A stretch of DNA of 63,960 nucleotides from Methanosaeta sp. PtaB.Bin018. Lineage in GTDB: Archaea; Halobacteriota; Methanosarcinia; Methanotrichales; Methanotrichaceae. Position 1 is the stretch's first letter; every line of letters begins with the position of its first letter. The notes under the pieces were generated by a model, which saw only the letters and a program-made list of their open reading frames with translations, was not told where the DNA came from and made no database searches. The stretch lies in the NCBI GenBank assembly GCA_002067755.1, contig MVQH01000071.1:1-63960 (forward strand), in the 5' to 3' direction. Below are positions 9,704 to 17,990 of this stretch, one piece after another. The position numbers and the translations under genes are program-made.

Positions 9704-10894
9704 ATGTCAGGTCTGTTAGATACCTTCCGCGAGGCCACGCTTTTGCAGTGCAGCTTCCTGGAAAAGCTGCTGGACCTGGATATGGCCTGCGTGGCGGATT
9801 TCTCGGCCTCCATGGCTGAGTTCCTGCAACCCTCTCCAGACAACAAGTTCGTCTATGGCTTGGCCGCGGGCAGATCGGCTCTTGCCCTTTACAGCTTCCT
9901 GCAGCTCATGCAAAATCATTTCGAAAATGTTTTTCCCTTTACGCTGGAGGATCCAGTCCAAAGGCATTACCGCAAGGGCAAGAACCTAGGCATCGCAATC
10001 TCCGGCTCAGGGGAGACCCTGGCTGTAAACAAGTATATCGACGATTTCATCACACGTGGCGGCGAGATCAAACTGATAACAGCCAATGAGAATGGAACTG
10101 CCTACAAGATGGTCTCCGAGTATGAGCGAGGCTCAACCCTTGTCATCAAGGCCAGGACAAAACATGCGACGAATAAGGATATGAGGTCCAGGCTCTCGCC
10201 CCTTGGAACTGAGTTCGAACTGGAGGTCCTGGCATTTTTAAACGCCTTATTCGCAGACATCCAGTCCAGGCTCAAGGGCATATGCGAGCCATCCTGTCCA
10301 GAGTATCGCTCCACTGTGAAGGACTTTGAGGAGAACGCTCGTCTCATCTCTGAGATGGAGCCAGGACACCTGGAGCACTGGTTTAAAAGGCTCTTGCCAC
10401 GCAGCGGAAGATATGTGGTCGGAGGAGTGGGAAGGTCCGGCCTTGTCGCTCGCGCCTTCGAGATGAGACTGACCCACTTAAATAAGATCAGCTACTGGGA
10501 GAGGGACTTCAATACCCCAAGCTTTCAGATAGGCGATGTCTACGTCCCAATAACCGGAATTGGCAATACCTACGAGGCCATGGAGGGATCTGTGACCGCC
10601 TTGAGCATGGGCGCAGATGTCATGCCCATAACAGCGAACCGCTCGTCTCGACTCGTATCTCTGCTGAGGAAGCACGGGAGAACTGATGATATCGCCATAG
10701 TTCCTGTGAAGCCTGAGTATGCAGATGTATTCAGCGGCGACACAAGCAGCACTACATGGCTGATGTCCGACTTCACGAAGTTCAGATATCCCATCTTTGA
10801 GATCAACTCGTCGGTTTTCACTAACAGCATCGTGGCAGTAGGTGCGGAATTCCTGGGGATCGTGGAAGCTGGCATGAGGCGGATGCATGTATGA
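9704..10894 (+). CDS. Double SIS-domain protein (putative sugar-phosphate isomerase or regulator)
   Basis: A 396-residue protein with two sugar-isomerase (SIS) modules. The first is at about 60-165 (GLAAGRSALALYSF, then AISGSGETLAVNKYI); the second at about 225-345 (YVVGGVGRSGLVARAFEMRL, then VPITGIGNTYEAMEG). These resemble archaeal 6-phospho-3-hexuloisomerase, which is a single SIS domain of about half this length. The protein looks like an internal duplication. The two glycine/serine-rich loops that hold sugar phosphate are recognisable in both halves, so both may bind ligand. The stop overlaps the phosphoesterase start by 4 bases (ATGA), indicating an operon. The substrate is unknown. Confidence 0.75.
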   Translation: MSGLLDTFREATLLQCSFLEKLLDLDMACVADFSASMAEFLQPSPDNKFVYGLAAGRSALALYSFLQLMQNHFENVFPFTLEDPVQRHYRKGKNLGIAISGSGETLAVNKYIDDFITRGGEIKLITANENGTAYKMVSEYERGSTLVIKARTKHATNKDMRSRLSPLGTEFELEVLAFLNALFADIQSRLKGICEPSCPEYRSTVKDFEENARLISEMEPGHLEHWFKRLLPRSGRYVVGGVGRSGLVARAFEMRLTHLNKISYWERDFNTPSFQIGDVYVPITGIGNTYEAMEGSVTALSMGADVMPITANRSSRLVSLLRKHGRTDDIAIVPVKPEYADVFSGDTSSTTWLMSDFTKFRYPIFEINSSVFTNSIVAVGAEFLGIVEAGMRRMHV

Positions 10895-11421
10895 CGAGGA
10901 TTCTCGCTCTGTCCGACACTCATCTTGAAGGCGAGGGGCTGCCTGGCGCAGTTGTTCGGCTGGCCAGGGAAGCCGACATGATACTGCATGCAGGCGACTT
11001 TGTCTCCGGCGAGGTTTACACTGCTCTGGCAGAACTGGGAAGGCTGGAGGCGGTCAGGGGCAACTCAGATCTTCCAGTGCTAAAGAAGCAATTGCCCGAG
11101 AGGAGGGTGATCGATGTGGAAGGCATCAGGATTGGCCTGGTGCACACTGCTTATCACGGCTCAGATCTGGTGGGCGCAGAGATGATGGCGAGAGAGATGG
11201 ACGCAAGGGTGCTCGTCTTCGGGCATATCCATCGGCCAGTGGTTGAGAAGGGCGAGCGCCTGCTCATCTGCCCTGGCAGTCCAACCAAGCCCAGGATGTC
11301 AGCGCCATCTGCAGCAATGCTGGAAATAACAGACAGCAATATCCATGGCAGCATTGTTTCGCTTGGCAGTCCAGTTTGCGATTACCTGAAGTTCGCAGGC
11401 GATCTGGCAAAAAAGGTCTGA
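10891..11421 (+). CDS. YfcE/MJ0936-type metallophosphoesterase
   Basis: A 176-residue calcineurin-like phosphoesterase with all core metal motifs: LALSDTHLE (D-x-H), ILHAGDFV (GD), VRGNSD (GN-D), VHTAYHG and VFGHIHRP (G-H-x-H). The family hydrolyses phosphodiesters or phosphomonoesters with Mn or Ni; the physiological substrate is unknown. It overlaps the double-SIS gene by 4 bases, so the pair may act on one sugar-phosphate compound. Confidence 0.88.
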   Translation: MTRILALSDTHLEGEGLPGAVVRLAREADMILHAGDFVSGEVYTALAELGRLEAVRGNSDLPVLKKQLPERRVIDVEGIRIGLVHTAYHGSDLVGAEMMAREMDARVLVFGHIHRPVVEKGERLLICPGSPTKPRMSAPSAAMLEITDSNIHGSIVSLGSPVCDYLKFAGDLAKKV

Positions 11422-11449
11422 AGAAGGGCTTTGCAGCGTGAAAAGGCCA

Positions 11450-12202
11450 CTACCTCGTCCAGACAGATCCGCCGAAGCCTCCAGTCTTGGATGTTGCCAT
11501 CAGTCTGTTGTTGGAGACGATTTGGAGCACCAGTTTTCCATTTGACATGACGCTTCCCTTGGGAACGTCGCTCCATTCAGCATTTATCATATTTCCACCG
11601 ATGGTTCCGCGCAGGACGTTGGACCAGCTCGGGTTCTTGGCATCGTTCTCGCCATACCACCAGATGGCCGATCCAAGCTGGCGAACATAGTATTTGCCGC
11701 CATCATCGCAGTTCCAGACGCCTGTCAGATCCATCGGAGCAGGAGTGCTGCCTGGAGTTGCATCGCCCACGCCACCCGCATAAGATGCCTTCTGGAAGGC
11801 ATAGCCGGCCATATAGTTGCTTCGTCCGCTGTTATCCTTGAAGCGGTCGTAGGAGTTTACATTAAGCCTATTTCCAGCGGGCTTTATTACAAGTGTGGTC
11901 TCAGAGAACCCTGAATCGAAGACCGCTATCAATGTGTCAGCGCTGGCAATGTCCGAAGAGGCACTTGCAGCGAAGGGTTGAGCCTGCACAGTTCCCCAGT
12001 CGCAATCCGTGGGGTGACACTTGCCCCAGGCATGCACCTTGACGAGAGCGCCTTCGACTGCAATATCCAACCTGGTGATGCCTCCTGTATTGGGATCCAC
12101 ATTGGTCCATGAACCGCCAAACTGATCGATGCTGGCCATGCCGCTGCAGGCAATCAATAGCACAAGAAGGACTGCTGTCAGCGAGGAGTACATTAATCTC
12201 AT
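11450..12202 (-). CDS. Secreted two-domain protein with a CHPTDC motif
   Basis: A 250-residue exported protein. Residues 1-23 form a signal peptide ending around ACSGMAS. The first domain runs WTNVDPNTGGITRLDI to YAFQKAS and contains VHAWGKCHPTDCDWGT, whose two Cys could form a disulfide. A short Pro/Thr/Gly linker follows. The second domain (DLTGVWNCDDGGKYYVRQL to GGSVWTR) is rich in Trp and beta-strand patterns. The first domain is shared with the upstream gene at 12221-12727, so one arose by duplication. Start ATG 12202 has GAGGT 7 bases before it. Function unknown; probably an extracellular binding protein. Confidence 0.75.
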   Translation of the reverse strand: MRLMYSSLTAVLLVLLIACSGMASIDQFGGSWTNVDPNTGGITRLDIAVEGALVKVHAWGKCHPTDCDWGTVQAQPFAASASSDIASADTLIAVFDSGFSETTLVIKPAGNRLNVNSYDRFKDNSGRSNYMAGYAFQKASYAGGVGDATPGSTPAPMDLTGVWNCDDGGKYYVRQLGSAIWWYGENDAKNPSWSNVLRGTIGGNMINAEWSDVPKGSVMSNGKLVLQIVSNNRLMATSKTGGFGGSVWTR

Positions 12203-12220
12203 ACTTTGACCTCTATTAAT

Positions 12221-12727
12221 TCACTGGTTGCTTCCCGCTAATGGAATGGTCTGCAGTCTGTTCAGTTGCTTCAGCGGTTTGACACTGGATATCAGGCCGG
12301 TGGCCGTTGAGGTTGAAGGACTCTTCTGGAATACATAGCTTGATGCATAGTTGGTGCGGCCGCTATTGTCCTTAAAGCGGGTGTATGACTGTACAGAGAG
12401 CTGGTCTCCCTGTGGTTTTATGAAGAGGGTGGTCTCTGAGAATCCGGCATCAAAGACCGCCATCAGTGCTTGGGCCTGACTGGTGGGATCTGAGGATACA
12501 TCGGGGCCGAATGCATAAGCGGAGACCGTACCCCAATCGCAATCTGTGGGATGGCATTTGCCCCAGGCATGCACACTGGCAGAGCTGCCAGAGATGCCGA
12601 TATTCAGGGATGTTATTCCCCCGGTATTTGTGTCGACATTGGTCCAGTCGCCGGCAAACTGGCTAAGACTGGCAGTACAGACAGTCGTTGAAACAAACAA
12701 CAGGGCCAAAGACAGGAACGCTTTCAT
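12221..12727 (-). CDS. Secreted single-domain CHPTDC protein, paralogue of its neighbour
   Basis: A 168-residue exported protein. A signal peptide (MKAFLSLALLFVSTTVCTA) precedes a domain matching the first half of the neighbour almost block by block: WTNVDTNTGGITSLNI, VHAWGKCHPTDCDWGTV, FDAGFSETTLFIKP and YTRFKDNSGRTNYASSYVFQK. It lacks the second Trp-rich domain and ends in a short unconserved tail. Ribosome site GAGGT lies 7 bases before ATG 12727, and a TATA box (TTTATAC, about 12780) sits upstream, so this gene probably leads a two-gene operon with an 18-base gap. Function unknown. Confidence 0.72.
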   Translation of the reverse strand: MKAFLSLALLFVSTTVCTASLSQFAGDWTNVDTNTGGITSLNIGISGSSASVHAWGKCHPTDCDWGTVSAYAFGPDVSSDPTSQAQALMAVFDAGFSETTLFIKPQGDQLSVQSYTRFKDNSGRTNYASSYVFQKSPSTSTATGLISSVKPLKQLNRLQTIPLAGSNQ

Positions 12728-12816
12728 ACATTGACCTCTAACTTCAAATCTTTAGTTAGAGTTAGGAGTCCTTGAGTATAAATTATTTTGGTATCTCAGG
12801 CCAAGAGACAACAAAG

Positions 12817-13305
12817 CTATGGTGCGTGGCTCTTCAGCCCCAGGATCTCCTCGACCTTGACTTCAACCAGCTGCCAGACGGAGCTCTTCTCCGCTTCCAG
12901 CAAGACCTCGACTGGCTCATGTGGAAAGTGACCTAAGGCCGAGAGTACATTTTGGGATAGGGCTCGGCTTTTTATCAGGCGAACAAACATCTCACGCACA
13001 GCCCTCTTCTTGTCCCCATCATCGACCTCCATCAGACGTCCAGGAAGTGCCACGAAGCTGAAAGCGGAGAGATCTGGAGAGTAATGCTCTATCTCTACAC
13101 AAACTCTTGGGTTGTCTCGAAAGTACTGCACCTTTCGCCCATATTTCGTCGATAAGAAATACATGAATTTGCCATCGAAAACGTAGAGGAATGGCGCGAT
13201 GTAAGGATGCTTCTCCCCCTTAAAGGCGATTCGACATATGTACTGCTCCTCAACAAGCCGATCAAATTCCGCTCTCTCCATGCGAGGCATCTTGAAGATA
13301 TCCAT
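12817..13305 (-). CDS. Pyridoxamine 5'-phosphate oxidase-like flavin-binding protein
   Basis: A 162-residue split-barrel protein: MPRMERAEFDRLVEEQYICR, then YIAPFLYVFDGKFMYFLST, KVQYFRDNPRVCVEIE and FVALPGRLMEV. It fits the pyridox_oxidase_2 type of FMN- or heme-binding proteins; the reaction is unknown. ATG 13305 is chosen; TTG 13311 is the alternative. It is divergent from the radical-SAM gene, with about 90 bases of shared promoter space. It is a different subgroup from the flavin protein at 2568-2972. Confidence 0.82.
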   Translation of the reverse strand: MDIFKMPRMERAEFDRLVEEQYICRIAFKGEKHPYIAPFLYVFDGKFMYFLSTKYGRKVQYFRDNPRVCVEIEHYSPDLSAFSFVALPGRLMEVDDGDKKRAVREMFVRLIKSRALSQNVLSALGHFPHEPVEVLLEAEKSSVWQLVEVKVEEILGLKSHAP

Positions 13306-13395
13306 AGACAACTTGTTTTGTCTTTCGCTCTTGGGCTAAATACTTTCGTCCCGCATTCTAAAGGATTATATTTTGAGGGATCGAATACCTTGCCG

Positions 13396-14583
13396 ATGGT
13401 CACCCTGGAAAAGATCGCTCGCCTGGCCCAGGAGAGCAGGTTTGACTCGCTCGGACCCGCAGTCGATGTCGACCCAGAGAAGCTCAGCTCTCTGGGAGAG
13501 GGTACCAGGTATGATGTCTGCGCGTCTACCCATTCGCCTCGCAATCCGAACCTGCCGGGGATCTGTCACTCCTTTTCGCATGATGGGCGGTGTGTAAGCC
13601 TCTTCAAAACACTCTATACCAACTACTGCAGCCACCAGTGCAACTACTGCACAAATGCCGCCAACTGCAGCCGCAGGACTGCTACCTTCTCATACACGCC
13701 ACAAGAGCTGGTCGGCATAACCCTCTCCATGTACCGGGCGAACTACATCGAGGGCCTCTTCCTCAGCTCAGGCTCGGGCCGGAACGAAGATCACATCATG
13801 GAGAGGATGCTGGAGACTGCCCGGATGCTGCGCCAAAAGCACGAATTCCAGGGGTACATTCACCTCAAGGTCCTGCCTGGCGCCTCGCGCTCTCACATCC
13901 AGGAGGCAATGGAGCTGGCCGACAGGGTCAGCATAAACCTGGAGGCTGCATCAGCTTCCCATATGAGCGAGATGAGCAGCACAAAGAACTACGAGAGCGA
14001 TATTTTGCAAAGGCAGCGATATATTCGCGATCTGGCTACGAGCGAAAACCTTCCAGCAGGCCAGACCACTCAGCTCGTGGTGGGCGCAAGCAATGAGTGC
14101 GATGAGGAGATCTTCAAGAGGGTCCTTTATGAGTACAAGGAGATAGGCGTTCGGCGCGTCTACTACAGCGCCTTCTCTCCACAGGACGGCACACCATTTC
14201 AGAACAACGTGCCTCAACCTAAGTGGCGTGAGGTCAGGCTCTACCAGATGGACTGGCTCTTCAGGGTTTATCATCTCCATCCTCAGGAGATCTGGCATGC
14301 GTTCGACGAGAATGGCCTTCTCCCGAATGCTGATCCAAAGATGACCATTGCTCGTGAGCTTGTGGACTTGCCAGTAGACCCGAACACTGCACCTTATCGC
14401 GAGCTGCTCATGGTTCCAGGCATCGGGCCCAGAAGCGCCAAGAGAATAATTGCTCTCAGAAAGAGACAGGCCATCTCCCGAAAGGCTGATCTGGCATCAC
14501 TAGGCGTGCGGATCAAGAGAGCTGCTCCCTTCCTGAAGATCGGCGGCTGGAGAGATGCAACTTTGCAGATGTGGTCGGCATGA
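13396..14583 (+). CDS. Radical SAM protein with C-terminal helix-hairpin-helix, DNA modification/repair type
   Basis: A 395-residue protein. The radical-SAM cluster motif CSHQCNYC (C-x3-C-x2-C) is near residue 80, followed by a TIM-barrel domain (GLFLSSGSGRNEDH, VGASNECDEEIFKRV). The C-terminus is a helix-hairpin-helix DNA-binding segment (ELLMVPGIGPRSAKRIIALR). It matches the family described as a putative DNA modification/repair radical SAM protein linked to uracil-DNA glycosylase homologues. ATG 13396 (MVTLEKIARLAQESRFD) matches that family's start; a longer frame to 13207 is antisense to the flavin protein. The stop overlaps the DUF4130 start by 4 bases. The substrate is unknown. Confidence 0.87.
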   Translation: MVTLEKIARLAQESRFDSLGPAVDVDPEKLSSLGEGTRYDVCASTHSPRNPNLPGICHSFSHDGRCVSLFKTLYTNYCSHQCNYCTNAANCSRRTATFSYTPQELVGITLSMYRANYIEGLFLSSGSGRNEDHIMERMLETARMLRQKHEFQGYIHLKVLPGASRSHIQEAMELADRVSINLEAASASHMSEMSSTKNYESDILQRQRYIRDLATSENLPAGQTTQLVVGASNECDEEIFKRVLYEYKEIGVRRVYYSAFSPQDGTPFQNNVPQPKWREVRLYQMDWLFRVYHLHPQEIWHAFDENGLLPNADPKMTIARELVDLPVDPNTAPYRELLMVPGIGPRSAKRIIALRKRQAISRKADLASLGVRIKRAAPFLKIGGWRDATLQMWSA

Positions 14584-15167
14584 GAATTCCAGACGACTTC
14601 CTTCACTACCTTTCGGCCCATGAGGACTGCAGTGAGAGGTTGCTCTTCAGGGCAAAAGACATCTCAGCCGAAGAGCTAGATGTCTCAATAGATGCAGAAG
14701 CAAAGCGCATAAGAAAGATGGTCAGGCAGGTACAGACAGAGGTGCACAGGATGGAGGCATTTGTGAGGCTGAGGCCCTTGGGGCCTTGTGTCCTTTATGG
14801 ATACCTGAAGCCAAGGCACAGAATCGGAGAGATCATCTGCGACTTTTTTGCCAGAAGAAACCCGCAGACGATTGTAGTGCTGGGAAACGGGCACGAAAGC
14901 TGGATTTCGTTTAATTATGGCGGCGAAATCCTGAGAAAACGAGGGGCAAAAATGGCAGAGACCCTGGAGCAATTGAAATCTTCTTTTAATTGTTCAGAGG
15001 AAGGCCGGGATGTGAAAGACATCTGGCAGGCATACTACGACAGCCAGTACAGTCCTTGTCACAAGAGCGCAAAGTCGTCTCACAAGCGAATGCCCAGGAG
15101 GGACCAGAAAGCGGCAGGGTTGAGGATGGTTCAAAACAAGAGCATAGTCACACTGGACGACTTTTAA
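14580..15167 (+). CDS. DUF4130 protein, partner of the radical SAM enzyme
   Basis: A 195-residue protein with the DUF4130 signature: VRKMVRQ-like helices (RIRKMVRQVQTEVHRMEAF), then VRLRPLGPCVLYGYLKPRHR, ICDFFARRNP and WISFNYGG. In bacteria this domain is often fused to a uracil-DNA glycosylase-like domain (UdgX type) and always sits beside the radical SAM gene. Here it stands alone. The basic tail (SAKSSHKRMPRRDQKA) suggests nucleic-acid contact. ATG 14580 overlaps the upstream stop as ATGA, with GTG 14571 as the alternative. The two proteins very probably work together in DNA modification or repair. Confidence 0.82.
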   Translation: MRIPDDFLHYLSAHEDCSERLLFRAKDISAEELDVSIDAEAKRIRKMVRQVQTEVHRMEAFVRLRPLGPCVLYGYLKPRHRIGEIICDFFARRNPQTIVVLGNGHESWISFNYGGEILRKRGAKMAETLEQLKSSFNCSEEGRDVKDIWQAYYDSQYSPCHKSAKSSHKRMPRRDQKAAGLRMVQNKSIVTLDDF

Positions 15168-15192
15168 TACTTCGCCAAAGAGATAATATGCC

Positions 15193-15756
15193 ATGATCGA
15201 TGATCAAATCTTCTGCCCATCATGCGGTGAGGATACGGATCATACTCTCATTAAGTTTGGGCAGGAGAAACTGGTGCGCTGTGAAGGTTGCGGGCTGGTT
15301 CATTCCGTCCAGAAGGAGAGAGAGAGGCTGATCTCGCTGAAGGTGATCGTCAACAAAGATGACCGCTCACAGCAGTATTTCATAAATATGCCTGCTCGAG
15401 AGGTGCTGCATGTTGGCGACGAGCTGCTGGTCGATGATGGCTCACGCGAAGTGGTAATGACGGAGATCACATCGCTGGAGACTGACCGCAGGGTCGAGAG
15501 TGCCCAGGCTGAGGCTGTTAAGGCCGTATGGGCCAGGGAGACAGATGATGTGCCGCTCAAGCTCTCCTTGTACAGGAAAGGCCGGACCAATTCCTTCAAG
15601 ATCACAGTTCCCGGGGACGAGGTCATAGAGGTAGGCGAGGTACGCGAGGTTGAGCATTTTGTGTTCAAGGTGGTCAAGATCAAACTGCGCTGTGAGGGTT
15701 TTGCAGATCACGCCAAGGCAAAGGATATTCTTCGAGTATGGGGTCGTGAGATTTGA
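15193..15756 (+). CDS. HVO_0476-family zinc-ribbon protein
   Basis: A conserved archaeal protein of 187 residues. An N-terminal zinc ribbon is formed by CPSCG and CEGCG (residues 8-34), followed by a beta-rich domain (ERERLISLKVIV to LRCEGFADHAKAKDIL). The ribbon suggests an RNA- or DNA-associated role, but none is established. It overlaps pcm by 4 bases and follows the DUF4130 gene by 25 bases, so 13396-16376 may be one operon. Confidence 0.8.
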   Translation: MIDDQIFCPSCGEDTDHTLIKFGQEKLVRCEGCGLVHSVQKERERLISLKVIVNKDDRSQQYFINMPAREVLHVGDELLVDDGSREVVMTEITSLETDRRVESAQAEAVKAVWARETDDVPLKLSLYRKGRTNSFKITVPGDEVIEVGEVREVEHFVFKVVKIKLRCEGFADHAKAKDILRVWGREI

Positions 15757-16376
15757 ACAAAAAAGAGTTGCTTGAAGGCATGCGCGGCTTTGTCTCCGAC
15801 CGCGTTATTCTGGCGATGTCTCGCGTTCCCAGAGAGTTTTTCGTGCCTGACGATCTTAGGTCCAGGGCTTATGAGGATACTCCACTGCCCATAGGCTACG
15901 GCCAGACGATATCAGCACCGCATATGGTAGCCATCATGTGCAATCTTCTCGATCTTCAGGAGGGGATGATCGTTCTGGAGGTGGGTGGAGGCAGCGGCTA
16001 CCATGCAGCTGTGATGGCAGATCTCATAGGTCCGCGGGGGCACGTTTATTCTGTGGAGCGAATACCAGGCCTTGCAGCCCAGGCGAGATCAAACCTGGAG
16101 CTGGCAGGCATAAAGAATGTAACTATGATCCAGGGCGATGGCAGCATCGGACTGCCAGAGCATGGCCCCTATGATCGCATAAGCGTGGCAGCGACGGCTC
16201 CAGATGTGCCAGAGCCCCTCAAGCAGCAGCTAAAGATCGAAGGAAAGATGGTCATTCCAGTGGGCCGCGGCTTTCAGGAGCTTGTACTGGTGACGAGGAA
16301 GAACGGCTTTGTTGTGGAGCAGAAGATGGGCGTGGCCTTCGTCCCACTCATTGGAGAGAGGGGCTTCAAAGAATGA
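15753..16376 (+). CDS. pcm: Protein-L-isoaspartate O-methyltransferase
   Basis: Pcm repairs isoaspartyl residues in damaged proteins by S-adenosylmethionine-dependent methylation. The 207-residue product has the family entry motif (SRVPREFFVP, YEDTPLPIGYGQTISAPHM), the SAM-binding loop VLEVGGGSGYHAAVM and the late RISVAATAPDVPEPLKQQL. It begins with TTG 15753 overlapping the previous stop. It is one of several damage-repair-type genes in a row. Confidence 0.93.
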   Translation: MNKKELLEGMRGFVSDRVILAMSRVPREFFVPDDLRSRAYEDTPLPIGYGQTISAPHMVAIMCNLLDLQEGMIVLEVGGGSGYHAAVMADLIGPRGHVYSVERIPGLAAQARSNLELAGIKNVTMIQGDGSIGLPEHGPYDRISVAATAPDVPEPLKQQLKIEGKMVIPVGRGFQELVLVTRKNGFVVEQKMGVAFVPLIGERGFKE

Positions 16377-16415
16377 GAGACCTAATATATCCGCTGAACT
16401 GATGGCTTCCTTGAG

Positions 16416-17924
16416 ATGAGGCCTTTAGCTATCATAATCATGGACGGCTTCGGCATAAGCTCGCAGGAGAATAGCAATGCCGTCGCCGGGGCACGCAAGC
16501 CTAACCTGGATCGATTCTGGAAGAATTATGCCACTACTACCCTTGGCGCATCTGGCCTGGCCGTTGGACTGCCTCGAGGCCAGATGGGCAACTCTGAGGT
16601 GGGCCATCTCAACTTAGGTGGAGGGAGGGTTGTCTACCAGGATTACACCAGGATCAGCATGGAAGTGGAGACCGGCGCGATTTTCAGGAACCCAGTCCTG
16701 CAAGAAGCCATGGAGGCTGCCAGAGACAGTAAGTTGCACTTGATAGGATTGCTCTCAGACGGAGGAGTGCACAGCCACATATCTCACCTCTTCGCCCTGC
16801 TGGAGATTGCCAAGAAAATGGGCCTTCATAGAGTTTACGTGCATGCAATTCTGGACGGCAGGGATGTGCCTCCGAAGAGCGCCTCAACCTACCTTAGGGA
16901 GCTTGAGGAGAAATTCCAGCACATTGGCGTGGGCAAGGTGGCAACGGTCTCGGGCCGCTACTACATCATGGACAGGGACAAGCGATGGGAGAGGGTGGAG
17001 AGGGCCTATCGCTGTCTGACAGAGGGCATAGGCCACAAAGCCGAAACGGCAAAGAGGGCAGTGGCGGATGGATACGAGCGTGGCGAGAGCGATGAGTTCC
17101 TGGAGCCCACGCTAATCGATGCTGGCGGCCTTGTTGAGGATAACGACAGCATAATCTTCTTCAACTTCCGGCCCGACAGGGCTCGCGAGATCAGCAGGGC
17201 GTTTGTGGACAAGGATTTCGTGCAGTTTCCTACCAGGCCTATCCGGGTGCGCTACACTTGCATGACCCAGTACGATGCCACCTTGAAAGCGCCCGTTGCC
17301 TATCCAGCCCAGAACCTCGACGACACCCTCGGCCAGGTGATCAGCAGTGCAGGCCTGCGCCAGCTCAGGATCGCCGAGACGGAAAAATACGCCCATGTCA
17401 CATATTTCTTCAACGGTGGCAAGGAGCAGCCAAACCCCGGTGAGGATCGCGTCCTCATCCCATCTCCAAAGGTGGCAACCTACGACCTCAAGCCGGAGAT
17501 GAGCGCCTATGAGGTGAAGGATGAAGTGCTGAGGCGCATCGACTCTGCGAAATATGATCTGATCATCCTCAACTTCGCCAATCCCGATATGGTGGGCCAC
17601 ACAGGCATCTATGATGCAGCTGTAAAAGCTGTGGAGACGGTGGATGCATGCGTTGGATCTGTCGTGGACAAGATCCTGGATGCAGGCGGCGCAGTGCTGC
17701 TCACAGCAGATCACGGAAATGCCGAGAAGATGGTGGACGAGGCCACAGGGCAGCCTCATACGGCTCATACAACAAACCCCGTGCCGTTTACGCTTATCAT
17801 AAACGATGGCGTAGAGCACAGGCTGCGGAATGATGGCATTCTGGCCGACGTGGCACCCACAGCATTGCAGCTACTCAAGATAAAACAGCCGGAGGCAATG
17901 ACCGGCAGATCTCTTATGATTTAA
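16416..17924 (+). CDS. gpmI: 2,3-bisphosphoglycerate-independent phosphoglycerate mutase, bacterial type
   Basis: Interconverts 3- and 2-phosphoglycerate in glycolysis/gluconeogenesis. The 502-residue length is that of the bacterial-type two-domain enzyme rather than the roughly 400-residue archaeal ApgM. Visible are the first metal site IIMDGFG, the phosphorylated serine in GQMGNSEVGH, HAILDGRDVPPKSA, FFNFRPDRAREISRA and the second metal cluster NFANPDMVGHTG and LTADHGNAEKM. It has its own strong hairpin terminator and sits 40 bases after pcm. Confidence 0.95.
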   Translation: MRPLAIIIMDGFGISSQENSNAVAGARKPNLDRFWKNYATTTLGASGLAVGLPRGQMGNSEVGHLNLGGGRVVYQDYTRISMEVETGAIFRNPVLQEAMEAARDSKLHLIGLLSDGGVHSHISHLFALLEIAKKMGLHRVYVHAILDGRDVPPKSASTYLRELEEKFQHIGVGKVATVSGRYYIMDRDKRWERVERAYRCLTEGIGHKAETAKRAVADGYERGESDEFLEPTLIDAGGLVEDNDSIIFFNFRPDRAREISRAFVDKDFVQFPTRPIRVRYTCMTQYDATLKAPVAYPAQNLDDTLGQVISSAGLRQLRIAETEKYAHVTYFFNGGKEQPNPGEDRVLIPSPKVATYDLKPEMSAYEVKDEVLRRIDSAKYDLIILNFANPDMVGHTGIYDAAVKAVETVDACVGSVVDKILDAGGAVLLTADHGNAEKMVDEATGQPHTAHTTNPVPFTLIINDGVEHRLRNDGILADVAPTALQLLKIKQPEAMTGRSLMI

Positions 17925-17932
17925 GTCTGTGT

Positions 17933-17990
17933 GCAGGCAGCCAGATCACCCCCTGTACTGGCCGCCTGCTTCTTTGCTGCTTCTTTGTTT
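17933..17990 (+). terminator. Hairpin plus T-rich terminator after gpmI
   Basis: GCAGGCAGCCAG (17933-17944) pairs with CTGGCCGCCTGC (17958-17969) at 11 of 12 positions around a 13-base loop. T-rich sequence (TTCTTTGCTGCTTCTTTG) follows. It ends transcription just after gpmI and lies between convergent genes, so it may work in both directions. Confidence 0.7.

Noticed and set aside
13207-13395. N-terminal extension of the radical SAM protein
   Set aside because: It is antisense to the flavin-binding gene start; the family begins at the MVTLEKIARLA motif from ATG 13396.
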